Source: JANXVR01 sp034667405 (GTDB lineage Bacteria; Actinomycetota; UBA4738; HRBIN12). From it: DNA of 30,520 nucleotides. The notes beneath the pieces were generated by a model that was given only the letters and a program-made list of their open reading frames with translations, was not told where the DNA came from and made no database searches. The stretch spans positions 1-30,520 of the forward strand of contig JAXDJX010000010.1 in the NCBI GenBank assembly GCA_034667405.1, read 5' to 3'. Positions 17,161 to 24,808 of the stretch are shown here, piece by piece. Each line of letters opens with the position of its first letter. Position 1 is the stretch's first letter. Position numbers and translations under genes: made by a program.

Positions 17161-17382
17161 CTAGGACGTGGTGCGTTCGGGGATGACCTTGCCATGGCGG
17201 ACACCTCGGGCGGGAACCCGAACTTCGGTCCCGTCCTTCTTCCGGACGAAGTACGTGGCCGCGGCCTCGTCCCACCGTTCGAACACGCCCACCGCTTCGC
17301 TGAGGAATCCGTTCGGCAATTCGAATTGGAAGGTGACCCGCTTGCCTTGGTCCTGTGGTGTGACGAGGTTCTGTCCCTTCAT
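17161..17382 (-). CDS. Small SH3-like beta-barrel protein of unknown function
   Basis: A 73-aa protein predicted to be mostly beta strands: VTFQFELPNGFLSEAVGVF, ATYFVRKKDGTEVRVPA, then a RHGKVIPE end. The alternation and the VRKKDGTEVRVPA hairpin resemble the small SH3-like domain at the N terminus of some actinobacterial acetyltransferases; this is an analogy by eye. There is no signal peptide or membrane segment. It starts 12 nt after the nucleoside phosphorylase stop and is followed 27 nt later by the ammonia-lyase gene, so it belongs to the operon. Its role is unknown. Confidence 0.7.
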   Translation of the reverse strand: MKGQNLVTPQDQGKRVTFQFELPNGFLSEAVGVFERWDEAAATYFVRKKDGTEVRVPARGVRHGKVIPERTTS

Positions 17383-17394
17383 GGTCGCGTCAGC

Positions 17395-18168
17395 CTACCG
17401 AATCCGAAGCACGGACTCGGCGGCGACGTGGAAGAGGTGTTCGCGAGAGGTCGTGTCGTCGTCCCATCCACGCTGATCCCAGGCATCGCCGCTGAGATCG
17501 TCGCCCGCATAGAGCACCTGGCCGAAGGACACACCACGGAATCGCGCGACGGCGAAGAACGCCGCCGCCTCCATCTCGACGGTGAGGCACCCTTCCGCTA
17601 CCCGACGCGCCATCTTTTCGCGGGTCTCTCGGTAGATGGCGTCGGTGGTCCAGGTCGTGCCCGTGACGTGCGCGATATCTCCGGTGGTCAGCGTTTCCAA
17701 GATGGCGGCGAGCGCATCCGGGGTCGGCTCCACCGTGCGGGACGCCGGAAGGTAGTGGTAACTGGTTCCCTCGTCGCGGATCGCGGCCGTGGGCACCACC
17801 ACGTGGCCCAGGGTCACATCCGGCACCAGCACGCCCGCGCCGCCACATGCAACGAACGCCCGAACGCCGCGCGCGATCAATTCCTCTGCGAATGCCACGG
17901 CGAGGGGCGCTCCGACGCCTGGATGGACCACGGCGAGCGGTGCTCCCCGATAGTCGAGTTGGTAGACGGGCACCAGGCCGATCTCCGACTTCACTTCGTC
18001 GATCTCCTTCCCGTCGAACTCCTCAACCATCTTCGCGATGACGTCTTGGAAGAAGCAGAGCACGGCGTGTGAGGGGATCTCGATCGGATCGATGTGTTCG
18101 CTCGGTTCGATCACCGCGGTGGGTGAGGGGTCGAACTCGAGGATGGGTGCGTCGGCGACGTCGGCCAC
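17395..18168 (-). CDS. Nucleoside phosphorylase (PNP/UDP family)
   Basis: A 257-aa member of the purine nucleoside/uridine phosphorylase family, which splits a nucleoside with phosphate into base and pentose 1-phosphate. Visible features are the phosphate-site region VVHPGVGAPLAVAFAEEL (about residues 79-96), FVACGGAGVL and GHVVVPTAAIRDEGTSYHY, and the nucleoside-binding LTVEMEAAAFFAVARFRG with the typical E-M-E. The GTG start at 18168 lies 9 nt after the BtuF-like gene. Uridine versus purine specificity cannot be settled. Its presence in a 2-oxoacid dehydrogenase operon is not explained by a known pathway. Confidence 0.87.
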   Translation of the reverse strand: MADVADAPILEFDPSPTAVIEPSEHIDPIEIPSHAVLCFFQDVIAKMVEEFDGKEIDEVKSEIGLVPVYQLDYRGAPLAVVHPGVGAPLAVAFAEELIARGVRAFVACGGAGVLVPDVTLGHVVVPTAAIRDEGTSYHYLPASRTVEPTPDALAAILETLTTGDIAHVTGTTWTTDAIYRETREKMARRVAEGCLTVEMEAAAFFAVARFRGVSFGQVLYAGDDLSGDAWDQRGWDDDTTSREHLFHVAAESVLRIR

Positions 18169-18177
18169 GCGCCGAGA

Positions 18178-19095
18178 CTACTTGAGGCGTGTGATGGTGC
18201 CGGCGGGAGGTTCGGGATAGGCCTCGGGATGGATGGCCCACGCCAAGATCTCCAACCCGTCCACCAAGCGTGGTCCCGGCCGGGAGAAGAACGACGTGGC
18301 GTCCACCGCGAAGACATTGCCGTTGCGGGCGGCAGGAGCATCCGCGAACTCTGCTTGATGGAGGAACGTCTGCGCCTCCTCCTCCGCCTCGTCGAGGTAA
18401 TAACCGCACGGCATGAATACGACCACCTCAGGGGCGGCATCACGCACCTCGTGCCACGCGATCTCCACGGATCGGTTGCCACGCTCGTTGAGCACGTTGA
18501 TCCCGCCCGCAAGTTGCACCATCTCGGGCATCCAATGCCCGGCAACGAATGGCGGCTCCGACCATTCCAAGCAGAACACCGTGACCGTGGGTAGACGAAC
18601 GGCGATCTCCTTCACGCGCGCGACCCTGGATCGCAGGGTTCCGGTGAGTTCGGCCGCCCTGTCTTCTCGGTCCACGAGCTTGCCCACCGTCTCGATCTGC
18701 CCGATCACCTCTTCCAGGGACTGGGGGTCAAGAGAGAGGACCTTCGCCTCTACCGTCCCGAGCTCCTCCAGCGCCTGCTCCACATGTCCGGTTGGCACCG
18801 CGCAGACCCGGCAGAGGTCCTGGGTCAGGATGAGGTCGGGCTGTTCCCGGCGGAGCAGGTCCTTGTCCAAGACGTAGAGGGGCTGCTCGGCGCCCATCCG
18901 GTCGCGCACCGCCCGATCGATCTCGAGTGCCGAGAGCGGCCGTGGCCCTTGACCCAGCGCGCTCCGGCTGATGACCGGTTTGGTCACCGCGTCGGCGGGA
19001 TAGTCGCACTCGTCGGTCACGCCGATCAGATCTTCGCCCAAGCCCAGCGCGTAGACGATCTCAGTGGCCGAAGGAAGGAGGGAGGCGATCTTCAT
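18178..19095 (-). CDS. Cobalamin-binding protein, BtuF-like, without signal peptide
   Basis: A 305-aa periplasmic-binding-fold protein of the cobalamin/iron-siderophore type. It begins directly with MKIASLLPSATEIVYALG, the usual start of the mature BtuF domain, so it lacks a signal peptide or lipobox and is probably cytoplasmic. Other family marks are GVTDECDYPADA, PDLILTQDLCRVCAV (about residues 113-127) and the C-terminal RPGPRLVDGLEILAWAIHPE. No permease or ATPase genes are nearby, so transport is doubtful; it may bind or traffic a corrinoid. Its ATG overlaps the E2 stop by 4 nt (ATGA). The frame is open far upstream within E2, but that part is antisense-like noise. Confidence 0.85.
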   Translation of the reverse strand: MKIASLLPSATEIVYALGLGEDLIGVTDECDYPADAVTKPVISRSALGQGPRPLSALEIDRAVRDRMGAEQPLYVLDKDLLRREQPDLILTQDLCRVCAVPTGHVEQALEELGTVEAKVLSLDPQSLEEVIGQIETVGKLVDREDRAAELTGTLRSRVARVKEIAVRLPTVTVFCLEWSEPPFVAGHWMPEMVQLAGGINVLNERGNRSVEIAWHEVRDAAPEVVVFMPCGYYLDEAEEEAQTFLHQAEFADAPAARNGNVFAVDATSFFSRPGPRLVDGLEILAWAIHPEAYPEPPAGTITRLK

Positions 19096-20171
19096 CCGGC
19101 CAAGTCTCGCAGGCCGTCCGGTGACTGCAACAGTGCAACCAGATCGGTAAGCGCGGCCCCGGCTCCGGCCCCGTCCACGACCCGATGATCGAAGGTCATG
19201 CTCAGCGTGCAGGCGGGGCGCGCCTGCACCGCATCGTCCACCACGAGGGCTCGCGGCGCGATCACCCCGAGGCCGAGGGTCACCGACGTTCCCGGCGACA
19301 GGATCGGGGTTCCGGCCTCGCTGCCGTAGGAGCCCATGTTCGTGATGGCGATCGTCGCGTCGGCCAGGTCCGACGAGGTCAAACCTCCCTCGCGCGCGGT
19401 ATGGGCCAGCCGTCGCAGCTCTGCGGTGAGTTCGAGCAGGTTCCATGCCGGCACGTTCCGAACCACCGGGACCACGAGCCCGCGCGGCGTGTCCACGGCG
19501 AACCCCACGTTCACCGCCGCACGCGCACGGGCGGCGTCGCCGGCCCACACCGCCGTCGTCACGGGGTGCGCGAGGGCGACGCGCGCCATCGCCGCGATGA
19601 CCACCGGCAACGGTGAGGATCCGACCTGCTTCCTGAACGCCTGGAGCGCGGAACAGTCGACGGTTCGAAAGGTCGTCACCTGGGGGATCGCAGCCTGTAC
19701 CGACAGCACCCGAGCGATCCCGGCGCGTGAAGAGTCGCCCCCGCCACGCGGACCCGCGGCCCGCACCGTTCCCACTCCCGCCCCTTCCGCTTCCGCCCCT
19801 TCCGCTGCTCGGATGACGTCCTCGGCCAGCACACGCCCTTGCGGTCCCGATCCGGAGACGGTCGAAAGGTCCACACCCGAGGATGCCGCGAGACGGCGGA
19901 CGGGTGGCGTCGCGCGGACCTCTCCCGCCGCCGCCCCGGAGAACGTCACCAGCGGTGCGCCCACGGCGATCACATCGCCCGCTGCCCCGTGCAGGCGCTC
20001 GACGACGCCGGCGACCGGCGACGGCACCTCGACCGTCGCTTTGGCCGTCTCGATCTCCACCAGTGGCTGGTTGAGTTCCACGGTGTCGCCCTGTGCGACC
20101 AGCCATGTCACGATCTCGCCCTCCTGCAGTCCTTCGCCGAGGTCGGGCATCGTGAAGACGCGTTCGGCCAT
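19092..20171 (-). CDS. 2-oxoacid dehydrogenase complex, dihydrolipoamide acyltransferase (E2)
   Basis: Core subunit that moves the acyl group from lipoyl to CoA in the pyruvate or branched-chain 2-oxoacid dehydrogenase. Domains in 359 aa: one lipoyl domain (about 1-80) with Lys44 in EIETAKATVEVP, an Ala/Glu-rich linker, a peripheral-subunit-binding domain (about 86-120, TPPVRRLAASSGVDLSTV), a second linker, and the catalytic domain with FDHRVVDG (His329, Asp333). The start shares one base with the E1beta stop (TGATG). E3 (lipoamide dehydrogenase) is not in the window. Branched-chain specificity is plausible but unproven. Confidence 0.93.
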   Translation of the reverse strand: MAERVFTMPDLGEGLQEGEIVTWLVAQGDTVELNQPLVEIETAKATVEVPSPVAGVVERLHGAAGDVIAVGAPLVTFSGAAAGEVRATPPVRRLAASSGVDLSTVSGSGPQGRVLAEDVIRAAEGAEAEGAGVGTVRAAGPRGGGDSSRAGIARVLSVQAAIPQVTTFRTVDCSALQAFRKQVGSSPLPVVIAAMARVALAHPVTTAVWAGDAARARAAVNVGFAVDTPRGLVVPVVRNVPAWNLLELTAELRRLAHTAREGGLTSSDLADATIAITNMGSYGSEAGTPILSPGTSVTLGLGVIAPRALVVDDAVQARPACTLSMTFDHRVVDGAGAGAALTDLVALLQSPDGLRDLAG

Positions 20172-21178
20172 CAGTAGTTGACCGCTTCCAGGACGGCGGT
20201 GCGGATGCGCTCGACGGAGGGACGGTAGTGCGCCTCCAAGGAGGCGGAGGGGTACGGAACGTCGTGGCCGGTGACGCGGCCCACCGGCGCCTCCAGGTGG
20301 TCGAACGCGAGCTCCATGAGCCTGGCCGCGATCTCGGCCGCCATGCCAAGCGTCCGCGGCGCCTCATGGACCACGACAACCCGGCCGGTTTCCCGGGCGC
20401 TTGTCGCCAGGAGTTCGTCGTCCAGGGGAGACAGCGAGCGGAGATCCACCACCCGGGCTTGCACGCCATCGGCGGTCAGGGCGTCAGCGGCCTCCACGCA
20501 GGTGGCGACCATGGCGCCGTAGGTCACGATCGCAGCGCCGTCACCATCGCGAACCACCCGCCCCACGCCGATCCCCGGCCCGTCCGCCTCGAGTTCGCCC
20601 GCTTCCTTCGACCAATAGCGAACCTTCGGCTCCAGGATCACCACCGGATCGGGGTCGGCGATCGCGTGGCGCATCAACGTGTACCCATCCAGCGCCGACG
20701 AAGGGACGACCACCTTGAGGCCCGCGGTGTGCACGTAGTAGGTCTCGGGACTCTCGCCGTGATGCTCCTTCCCGCGGATCCCGCCGAACGAGGGGATCCG
20801 GATGGTGATCGGCATGTCCACGCGACCGCGGACGCGTTCGCGCATCTTGGCGACGTGATCGATCACCTGTTCCAGCGCGGGATAGCTGAAGGCGTCGAAC
20901 TGGAACTCGATCACCGAACGCCAGCCCGCGAAGGCGAGCCCGACGGCCGTGCCCGCGATCGCCGCTTCGCTGATGGGCGTGTCGAACACCCGGTTCGGGC
21001 CGAACTCCGTCTGAAGACCGTCGGTGACGCGGAACACACCTCCCGACCTCCCGACATCCTCTCCGAACACCAGCAGCCGGGGATCCTCCGTGAGGGCGTC
21101 GCGCAACGCTTGGTTCAGCGCGCCGGATAACGTCCACTCGCGCGCCTGCGTCGCGGGACCGCGCGCGGCCTCACTCAC
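20171..21178 (-). CDS. 2-oxoacid dehydrogenase E1 component, beta subunit
   Basis: Pairs with E1alpha for thiamine-diphosphate-dependent decarboxylation of a 2-oxoacid. From the GTG at 21178 (VSEAARG) the protein has 335 aa, normal for the family. Seen are LRDALTEDPRLLVFGEDVG (about residues 20-38), GVFRVTDGL, FDTPISEAAIAGTAVGLAFAG, the FDAFSYPALEQ motif, and the C-terminal transketolase-like domain with VVVHEAPRTLGMAAEIAARL. The start lies inside the last codons of E1alpha (8-nt overlap), so the two subunits are translationally coupled in equal amounts. Confidence 0.95.
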   Translation of the reverse strand: MSEAARGPATQAREWTLSGALNQALRDALTEDPRLLVFGEDVGRSGGVFRVTDGLQTEFGPNRVFDTPISEAAIAGTAVGLAFAGWRSVIEFQFDAFSYPALEQVIDHVAKMRERVRGRVDMPITIRIPSFGGIRGKEHHGESPETYYVHTAGLKVVVPSSALDGYTLMRHAIADPDPVVILEPKVRYWSKEAGELEADGPGIGVGRVVRDGDGAAIVTYGAMVATCVEAADALTADGVQARVVDLRSLSPLDDELLATSARETGRVVVVHEAPRTLGMAAEIAARLMELAFDHLEAPVGRVTGHDVPYPSASLEAHYRPSVERIRTAVLEAVNY

Positions 21179-22250
21179 CGAGCGCCTCCCGCCGCATCCG
21201 TTGGAACGCGTCTGTCGGCGCCGCGAAGGTCCAGTCGAACATCCACTCCACGGGCGGCGCCTCCGTATCGACCACCCCCGCACGCACCTCCATCGCGAAT
21301 GCTTCGGCCTCGCCTTCGCATTCGCTGACGAACGCGTGGTCTGCGTGACCCGATGCGAGCAGCCACGTGGCATATCTCGCGATGGGGTCGCTGGCGCGCG
21401 CCATCTCAACCTCTACGGCGTCGCGGTAGCGCCCGGGGTCATCCGCGGTCGAGTGGGCTCCCACGCGGTAGGTCAGCGCTTCGATGAGCGTGGGGCCGCC
21501 GCCCGAACGTGCGAGCGCCAGCGCGTCGCGCGTGGCCGCGTAGACGGCGAGCACGTCGTTGCCGTCGACGCGCACACCGGGGAAGCCGTATCCCTCGGCT
21601 CGACGCCAGATCTCGCCGGCCGTCTGCTGTGTGGTGGGCACGCTGATCGCCCATCCGTTGTTCTGACAGAAGAGCACCAGCGGGACCCCGAACACGCCCG
21701 CCATGTTCGCCCCTTCGTGGAAGTCTCCTTCGCTGGTGGACCCGTCCCCGAAGTAGACGAGGGTGCAGGCGTCCAGTCCGTCGAGCTTCTGCCCCAGCGC
21801 ATGGCCGACCGCGTGGGGGATCTGCGTGGCGATCGGGATGGAGATCGGCCCGAACCGGGTGGCGCGGGGGTCGTAGGGGCCGCCGTGCCAGGTCCCTCGG
21901 TGGTACTGGAGGTACTGCACGGCGTCGACGCCCCGGACCAGCGCAGCCGCGAGTTCCCGGAACGTGGGGAACACGAAATCGTCAGGCCCCAGCGCGAACG
22001 CGGAGCCGATCTGTGCCGCCTCCTGCCCCTCGAACCCGGGGTAGACGGTGAGTTCGCCCTGGCGCTGGAGCGCGATGCACTCCCTGTCCAAACGCCGGGC
22101 CACGATCATCCGCCGAAGGAGATCGCGAAGCACCTCGGGTGCCAAACCGACGTCCGTATCGCCCACGGCAGTGCCGTCGGAGGCGACGAGGCGCAGGGGA
22201 GGCGTTCCGGCCCAATGGGCCGGTTCGAGGGGACCCGCGGGAACCGACAC
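21171..22250 (-). CDS. 2-oxoacid dehydrogenase E1 component, alpha subunit
   Basis: Carries the thiamine diphosphate site of the complex. I prefer the GTG at 22250, giving 359 aa, because GAAGGGG sits 5 nt upstream and a -10-like TATGCT precedes it; an in-frame start at 22316 would run into the divergent gene. Motifs: YPGFEGQEAAQIGSAFAL (about residues 70-87), the HRGTWHGG loop, the ThDP fold GDGSTSEGDFHEGANMAGVF with GDG at 168-170 and the closing Asn-Asn at 197-198, and a phosphorylation-loop-like HSTADDPGRYRD. It is the first gene of the seven-gene minus-strand operon ending at the ammonia lyase. Confidence 0.94.
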   Translation of the reverse strand: MSVPAGPLEPAHWAGTPPLRLVASDGTAVGDTDVGLAPEVLRDLLRRMIVARRLDRECIALQRQGELTVYPGFEGQEAAQIGSAFALGPDDFVFPTFRELAAALVRGVDAVQYLQYHRGTWHGGPYDPRATRFGPISIPIATQIPHAVGHALGQKLDGLDACTLVYFGDGSTSEGDFHEGANMAGVFGVPLVLFCQNNGWAISVPTTQQTAGEIWRRAEGYGFPGVRVDGNDVLAVYAATRDALALARSGGGPTLIEALTYRVGAHSTADDPGRYRDAVEVEMARASDPIARYATWLLASGHADHAFVSECEGEAEAFAMEVRAGVVDTEAPPVEWMFDWTFAAPTDAFQRMRREALGE

Positions 22251-22255
22251 ATCAA

Positions 22256-22307
22256 CCCCTTCGCCGGAAACGCCGAGAGCATAGGGGATGAGACCGGACG
22301 CTAGACT
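22256..22307. promoter_or_regulatory. Divergent promoter region between the E1alpha operon and the unknown plus-strand gene
   Basis: Minus strand: TATGCT (22278-22283) as a -10 box, then GAAGGGG (22256-22262) as ribosome site for the E1alpha GTG. Plus strand: TAGACT (22302-22307) ends 7 nt before the ATG at 22315, fitting a leaderless transcript. The two units therefore share a gap of only 64 nt. Confidence 0.45.
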
Positions 22308-22314
22308 CGCGGGC

Positions 22315-23121
22315 ATGGTTCCCTCCGCATACCTCCGTGTCTTCCAGCCGCTCGAGGCGTTCAGCCCGGCAGAACAGACCCACTGGGAGCGCTACATGGT
22401 GGAGAACCGGGGGCCGGAGCTCTGGCGCCCTCGCTACCACGACCGCCGCACGTCCCGGGGCGTGGGCATGCTCGCCCCCGCCGAGGGCGAACACGCCGAT
22501 CTTCGTTCGGTCGACGGCCGTCTCTACGTCAGCCCGTGGCGGATGCGCCTGCGCGTGCTCGGCGCGATGCTGTCCTTCCGCGAGGCCAAACCGTTCGACC
22601 TGTGGGAGGACTTCGTTCCCAAGGCGGATGCGAGGAAGGCGGCCCGCGAACTCAACCGGGCGCGGCGGAAGGATCCCCGGGCCGTGCCGTTCTGCCACCA
22701 GAGCCCCTGGCACGTTCCCATCAGGTGGTTCGTGTTCTTCAAGGACGAGGATCGGCGGTTGGAGCAGCGCGAAGACGGGAGCGACCGGCTCCGGTACGCC
22801 ACCACGGTTCGTCGGGGGATGCGTCGCGCGGAGAACGCCATCCCCGCGCTCCGGCGCTCCGAGCTAGGCCCCATCAGCGAACTCATCGTCGATCTCCATC
22901 AGTGGATGGCCGTCTTCGATCCGGGCTCGATCCTGGAGCTCGACTACGGCGATCTCTCCGATCTCATGACCTTCGAGGAGCTGGATCAGGATCACTCGGC
23001 CAGGGACCTCCATCTGGCGCTCGACGCCCTGAACCACCACGAGTACCTCCGGTCGGCCGACATCTACCAAGGTGTGCTCGGTCACTGGGCGAGCATCCGC
23101 TCGTGCGAACTCATGAACTGA
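22315..23121 (+). CDS. Conserved-looking protein of unknown function
   Basis: A 268-aa soluble protein that I do not recognise. It opens with SAYLRVFQPLEAF and has a basic middle (FVPKADARKAARELNRARRK), a Trp-rich stretch with HQSPWHVPIRWFVFFKDEDR (about residues 129-148) and an acidic C-terminal half with ELDYGDLSDLMTFEELDQDHSARDLHLALDAL. No signal peptide, TM segment or catalytic motif is evident. The ATG at 22315 follows a -10-like TAGACT by 7 nt; an upstream in-frame ATG at 22288 is less likely. It is divergent from the dehydrogenase operon and ends just before a hairpin. Confidence 0.75.
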   Translation: MVPSAYLRVFQPLEAFSPAEQTHWERYMVENRGPELWRPRYHDRRTSRGVGMLAPAEGEHADLRSVDGRLYVSPWRMRLRVLGAMLSFREAKPFDLWEDFVPKADARKAARELNRARRKDPRAVPFCHQSPWHVPIRWFVFFKDEDRRLEQREDGSDRLRYATTVRRGMRRAENAIPALRRSELGPISELIVDLHQWMAVFDPGSILELDYGDLSDLMTFEELDQDHSARDLHLALDALNHHEYLRSADIYQGVLGHWASIRSCELMN

Positions 23122-23149
23122 AACGGCCGCCCCTTCCGGGACGGCCGTT
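23122..23149. terminator. Hairpin between the unknown gene and tRNA-Phe
   Basis: An 8-bp inverted repeat, AACGGCCG and CGGCCGTT with a 12-nt loop, begins directly after the stop at 23121. It lies between convergent genes and could end transcription from both sides, though neither strand has a clear run of T, so efficiency is uncertain. Confidence 0.5.
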
Positions 23150-23166
23150 CGCGCAACTGATGCCGG

Positions 23167-23239
23167 TGGCCAGGGGCAGAATCGAACTGCCGACACCGCG
23201 GTTTTCAGCCGCGTGCTCTGCCAACTGAGCTACCTGGCC
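23167..23239 (-). tRNA. tRNA-Phe (anticodon GAA)
   Basis: A complete cloverleaf can be folded by eye: acceptor GGCCAGG with CCTGGCC, D stem GCTC/GAGC, anticodon stem CGCGG/CCGCG around loop CTGAAAA with anticodon GAA, T stem GGCAG/CTGCC with loop TTCGATT, and discriminator A. CCA is not encoded (the next bases are CCG). Its 5' side faces the recombinase/transposase module, which begins the accessory part of the window; element insertion at tRNA genes more often involves the 3' side. Confidence 0.96.
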
Positions 23240-23401
23240 CGGGCCGGTAGAAAACCTGGCAGAAATCGCCGCCGAGGTCACTACCAGCGCGTCTGAGTGT
23301 AGCGATTGAAGGTGGGGGCAGCCTCGGTAACGCCCACCGGGACTTCAGAATGACTTCCAGACAGCCTTGACACTTGCCGGTCGATGCCGGAGTCGCGAAA
23401 G

Positions 23402-24808
23402 CTAGGCGGCTGTTTCGAGCTTCTGGGCAGCTCTGTGGCGAGCCAACGTGATGGCATTGACCATCAGCGCCCATCCGAGCATCTCGACCTGCTGACGACG
23501 CCAGCCGAGGCTGTGAGCTCTTCCCAGGAACAAGGTGTCTTCCAGAGAGCGGTTGAGCGACTCGGAGTCGTTGCGCCGCCCATACAAACGCGGGAAGTCC
23601 GGGTCTGAGGGCGGGATCGGCCGCACGTTCTCCGTTCGGTTGAACCTGCGCCTGCGATCTTCCTTGTCTTGGTGCAGGCGAACCGTAATCTGTCCACCAC
23701 CGAGGTACTCGGGAAGGCGGTAGTCGTTGTACCAACGGTACAATCCGCTTTCGGCTGCCCTCATACGATGGGTGCGCTTACGGACGAGGGGAGTGAACAG
23801 CAGCTCACCTGCCTCCGTCGGGCGCATGATGCCGATCGCACCCGCCTCCGAGAAGAGGCGAACCGTGAGGTTTAAGCCGTCTGGCTGCGCGACCTCTTTG
23901 TCCTCGACATGAACGGTCTTCTCACGCCGCTTGATCTTGCGCTTGAGGGTCTTGCTTCCGAACGTCTCGGCGGCAGCGACCATGTTCACCGGCACCATCC
24001 CGAGCTCTCTGAGGATCTTCTGGTGGTGAACCCCTCTAAGAGCTGTGTCGTAGACGATTGCCTGCGCCCCTGGGACGTGCGGCGCCAATCGCTCGAAACA
24101 GGAAACGGCGACCGCGGCTTCCGAGCCCGGATCAGGTACACGCTCCAGGTCAAGGATGAAACGCCCGACAGGTGAGCGCGTGGCCACCATGACGAACTTC
24201 GTTCCCCAGGCAGCCTCTCCGCCACCCTCGAAGTGAAGGGCGGCGTCGGCCTCGAAGCGGATAGGGATCATCTCGCCGGTCTCCGTGTCGACACGGAACT
24301 GCCCTGGCCTTGCCTTGAATAGGGGAGTGACGACCTTGCCGTCGGCGTGCAGGACGCGAGAGAGGTCCGGGTGCGTGTAGGACCCCGGACCGTCAGGGTC
24401 GAGGAGGCCCGCGCTCCTGGCCTGGCCTGCCGCGATTTCGCGGTGAATCTCTCCGAGACGCTCCAAGATCGCCGGATCGGTCAGGTAGCGGTCGCGTCCG
24501 TAGACGTAGTGGTGGCGCCGCATCGGCCGCGGGGGTAGGTGCATCAAGGGGTCATCGGGGAACCGACGTCGAATGGTGCGCCGCATATGCCTCCACACGA
24601 GGGGGTGAGAGAGTTCGGCCTCGACTTGCCGTCCGCTGCGCCAGACCGACAAGAGGGAGTTGAACACCAGGATCATGAAGGTTGGGTAGTCGCGACGACG
24701 GCCAGACTTGGCGGGCCCGGGGATCGCACGGGCGAGTTCGTAGATCGCGGGATTGTTCAGGATCGCCTCCACCTTCTCCAGTGAAGAGACGGTCGACTTC
24801 TCGCTCAC
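23402..24808 (-). CDS. DDE-type transposase-like protein, partner of an inactive recombinase homologue
   Basis: A 468-aa protein read from GTG at 24808. The N-terminal third is helical and basic (Arg-rich at about 74-107). The rest resembles an RNase-H-fold DDE domain: Asp156 in VLHADGKVV, Asp254 in AIVYDTALRG, and Glu416 in the RRNDSESLNRSLEDTLF helix, with an insertion containing KRKIKRREK (about 289-297). The triad is assigned by eye. The start overlaps the stop of the tyrosine-recombinase homologue (GTGA), so both should be made together. No terminal inverted repeats were found. It may be a transposase of an undescribed element or a domesticated nuclease; I could not place it in a named IS family. 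Confidence 0.75.
   Translation of the reverse strand: MSEKSTVSSLEKVEAILNNPAIYELARAIPGPAKSGRRRDYPTFMILVFNSLLSVWRSGRQVEAELSHPLVWRHMRRTIRRRFPDDPLMHLPPRPMRRHHYVYGRDRYLTDPAILERLGEIHREIAAGQARSAGLLDPDGPGSYTHPDLSRVLHADGKVVTPLFKARPGQFRVDTETGEMIPIRFEADAALHFEGGGEAAWGTKFVMVATRSPVGRFILDLERVPDPGSEAAVAVSCFERLAPHVPGAQAIVYDTALRGVHHQKILRELGMVPVNMVAAAETFGSKTLKRKIKRREKTVHVEDKEVAQPDGLNLTVRLFSEAGAIGIMRPTEAGELLFTPLVRKRTHRMRAAESGLYRWYNDYRLPEYLGGGQITVRLHQDKEDRRRRFNRTENVRPIPPSDPDFPRLYGRRNDSESLNRSLEDTLFLGRAHSLGWRRQQVEMLGWALMVNAITLARHRAAQKLETAA

Noticed and set aside
19096..20469. Upstream extension of the BtuF-like frame through the E2 gene and into E1beta
   Set aside because: The extension is an out-of-frame reading of E2/E1beta with no recognisable domain; the ATGA overlap and the mature-domain start at 19095 are decisive.
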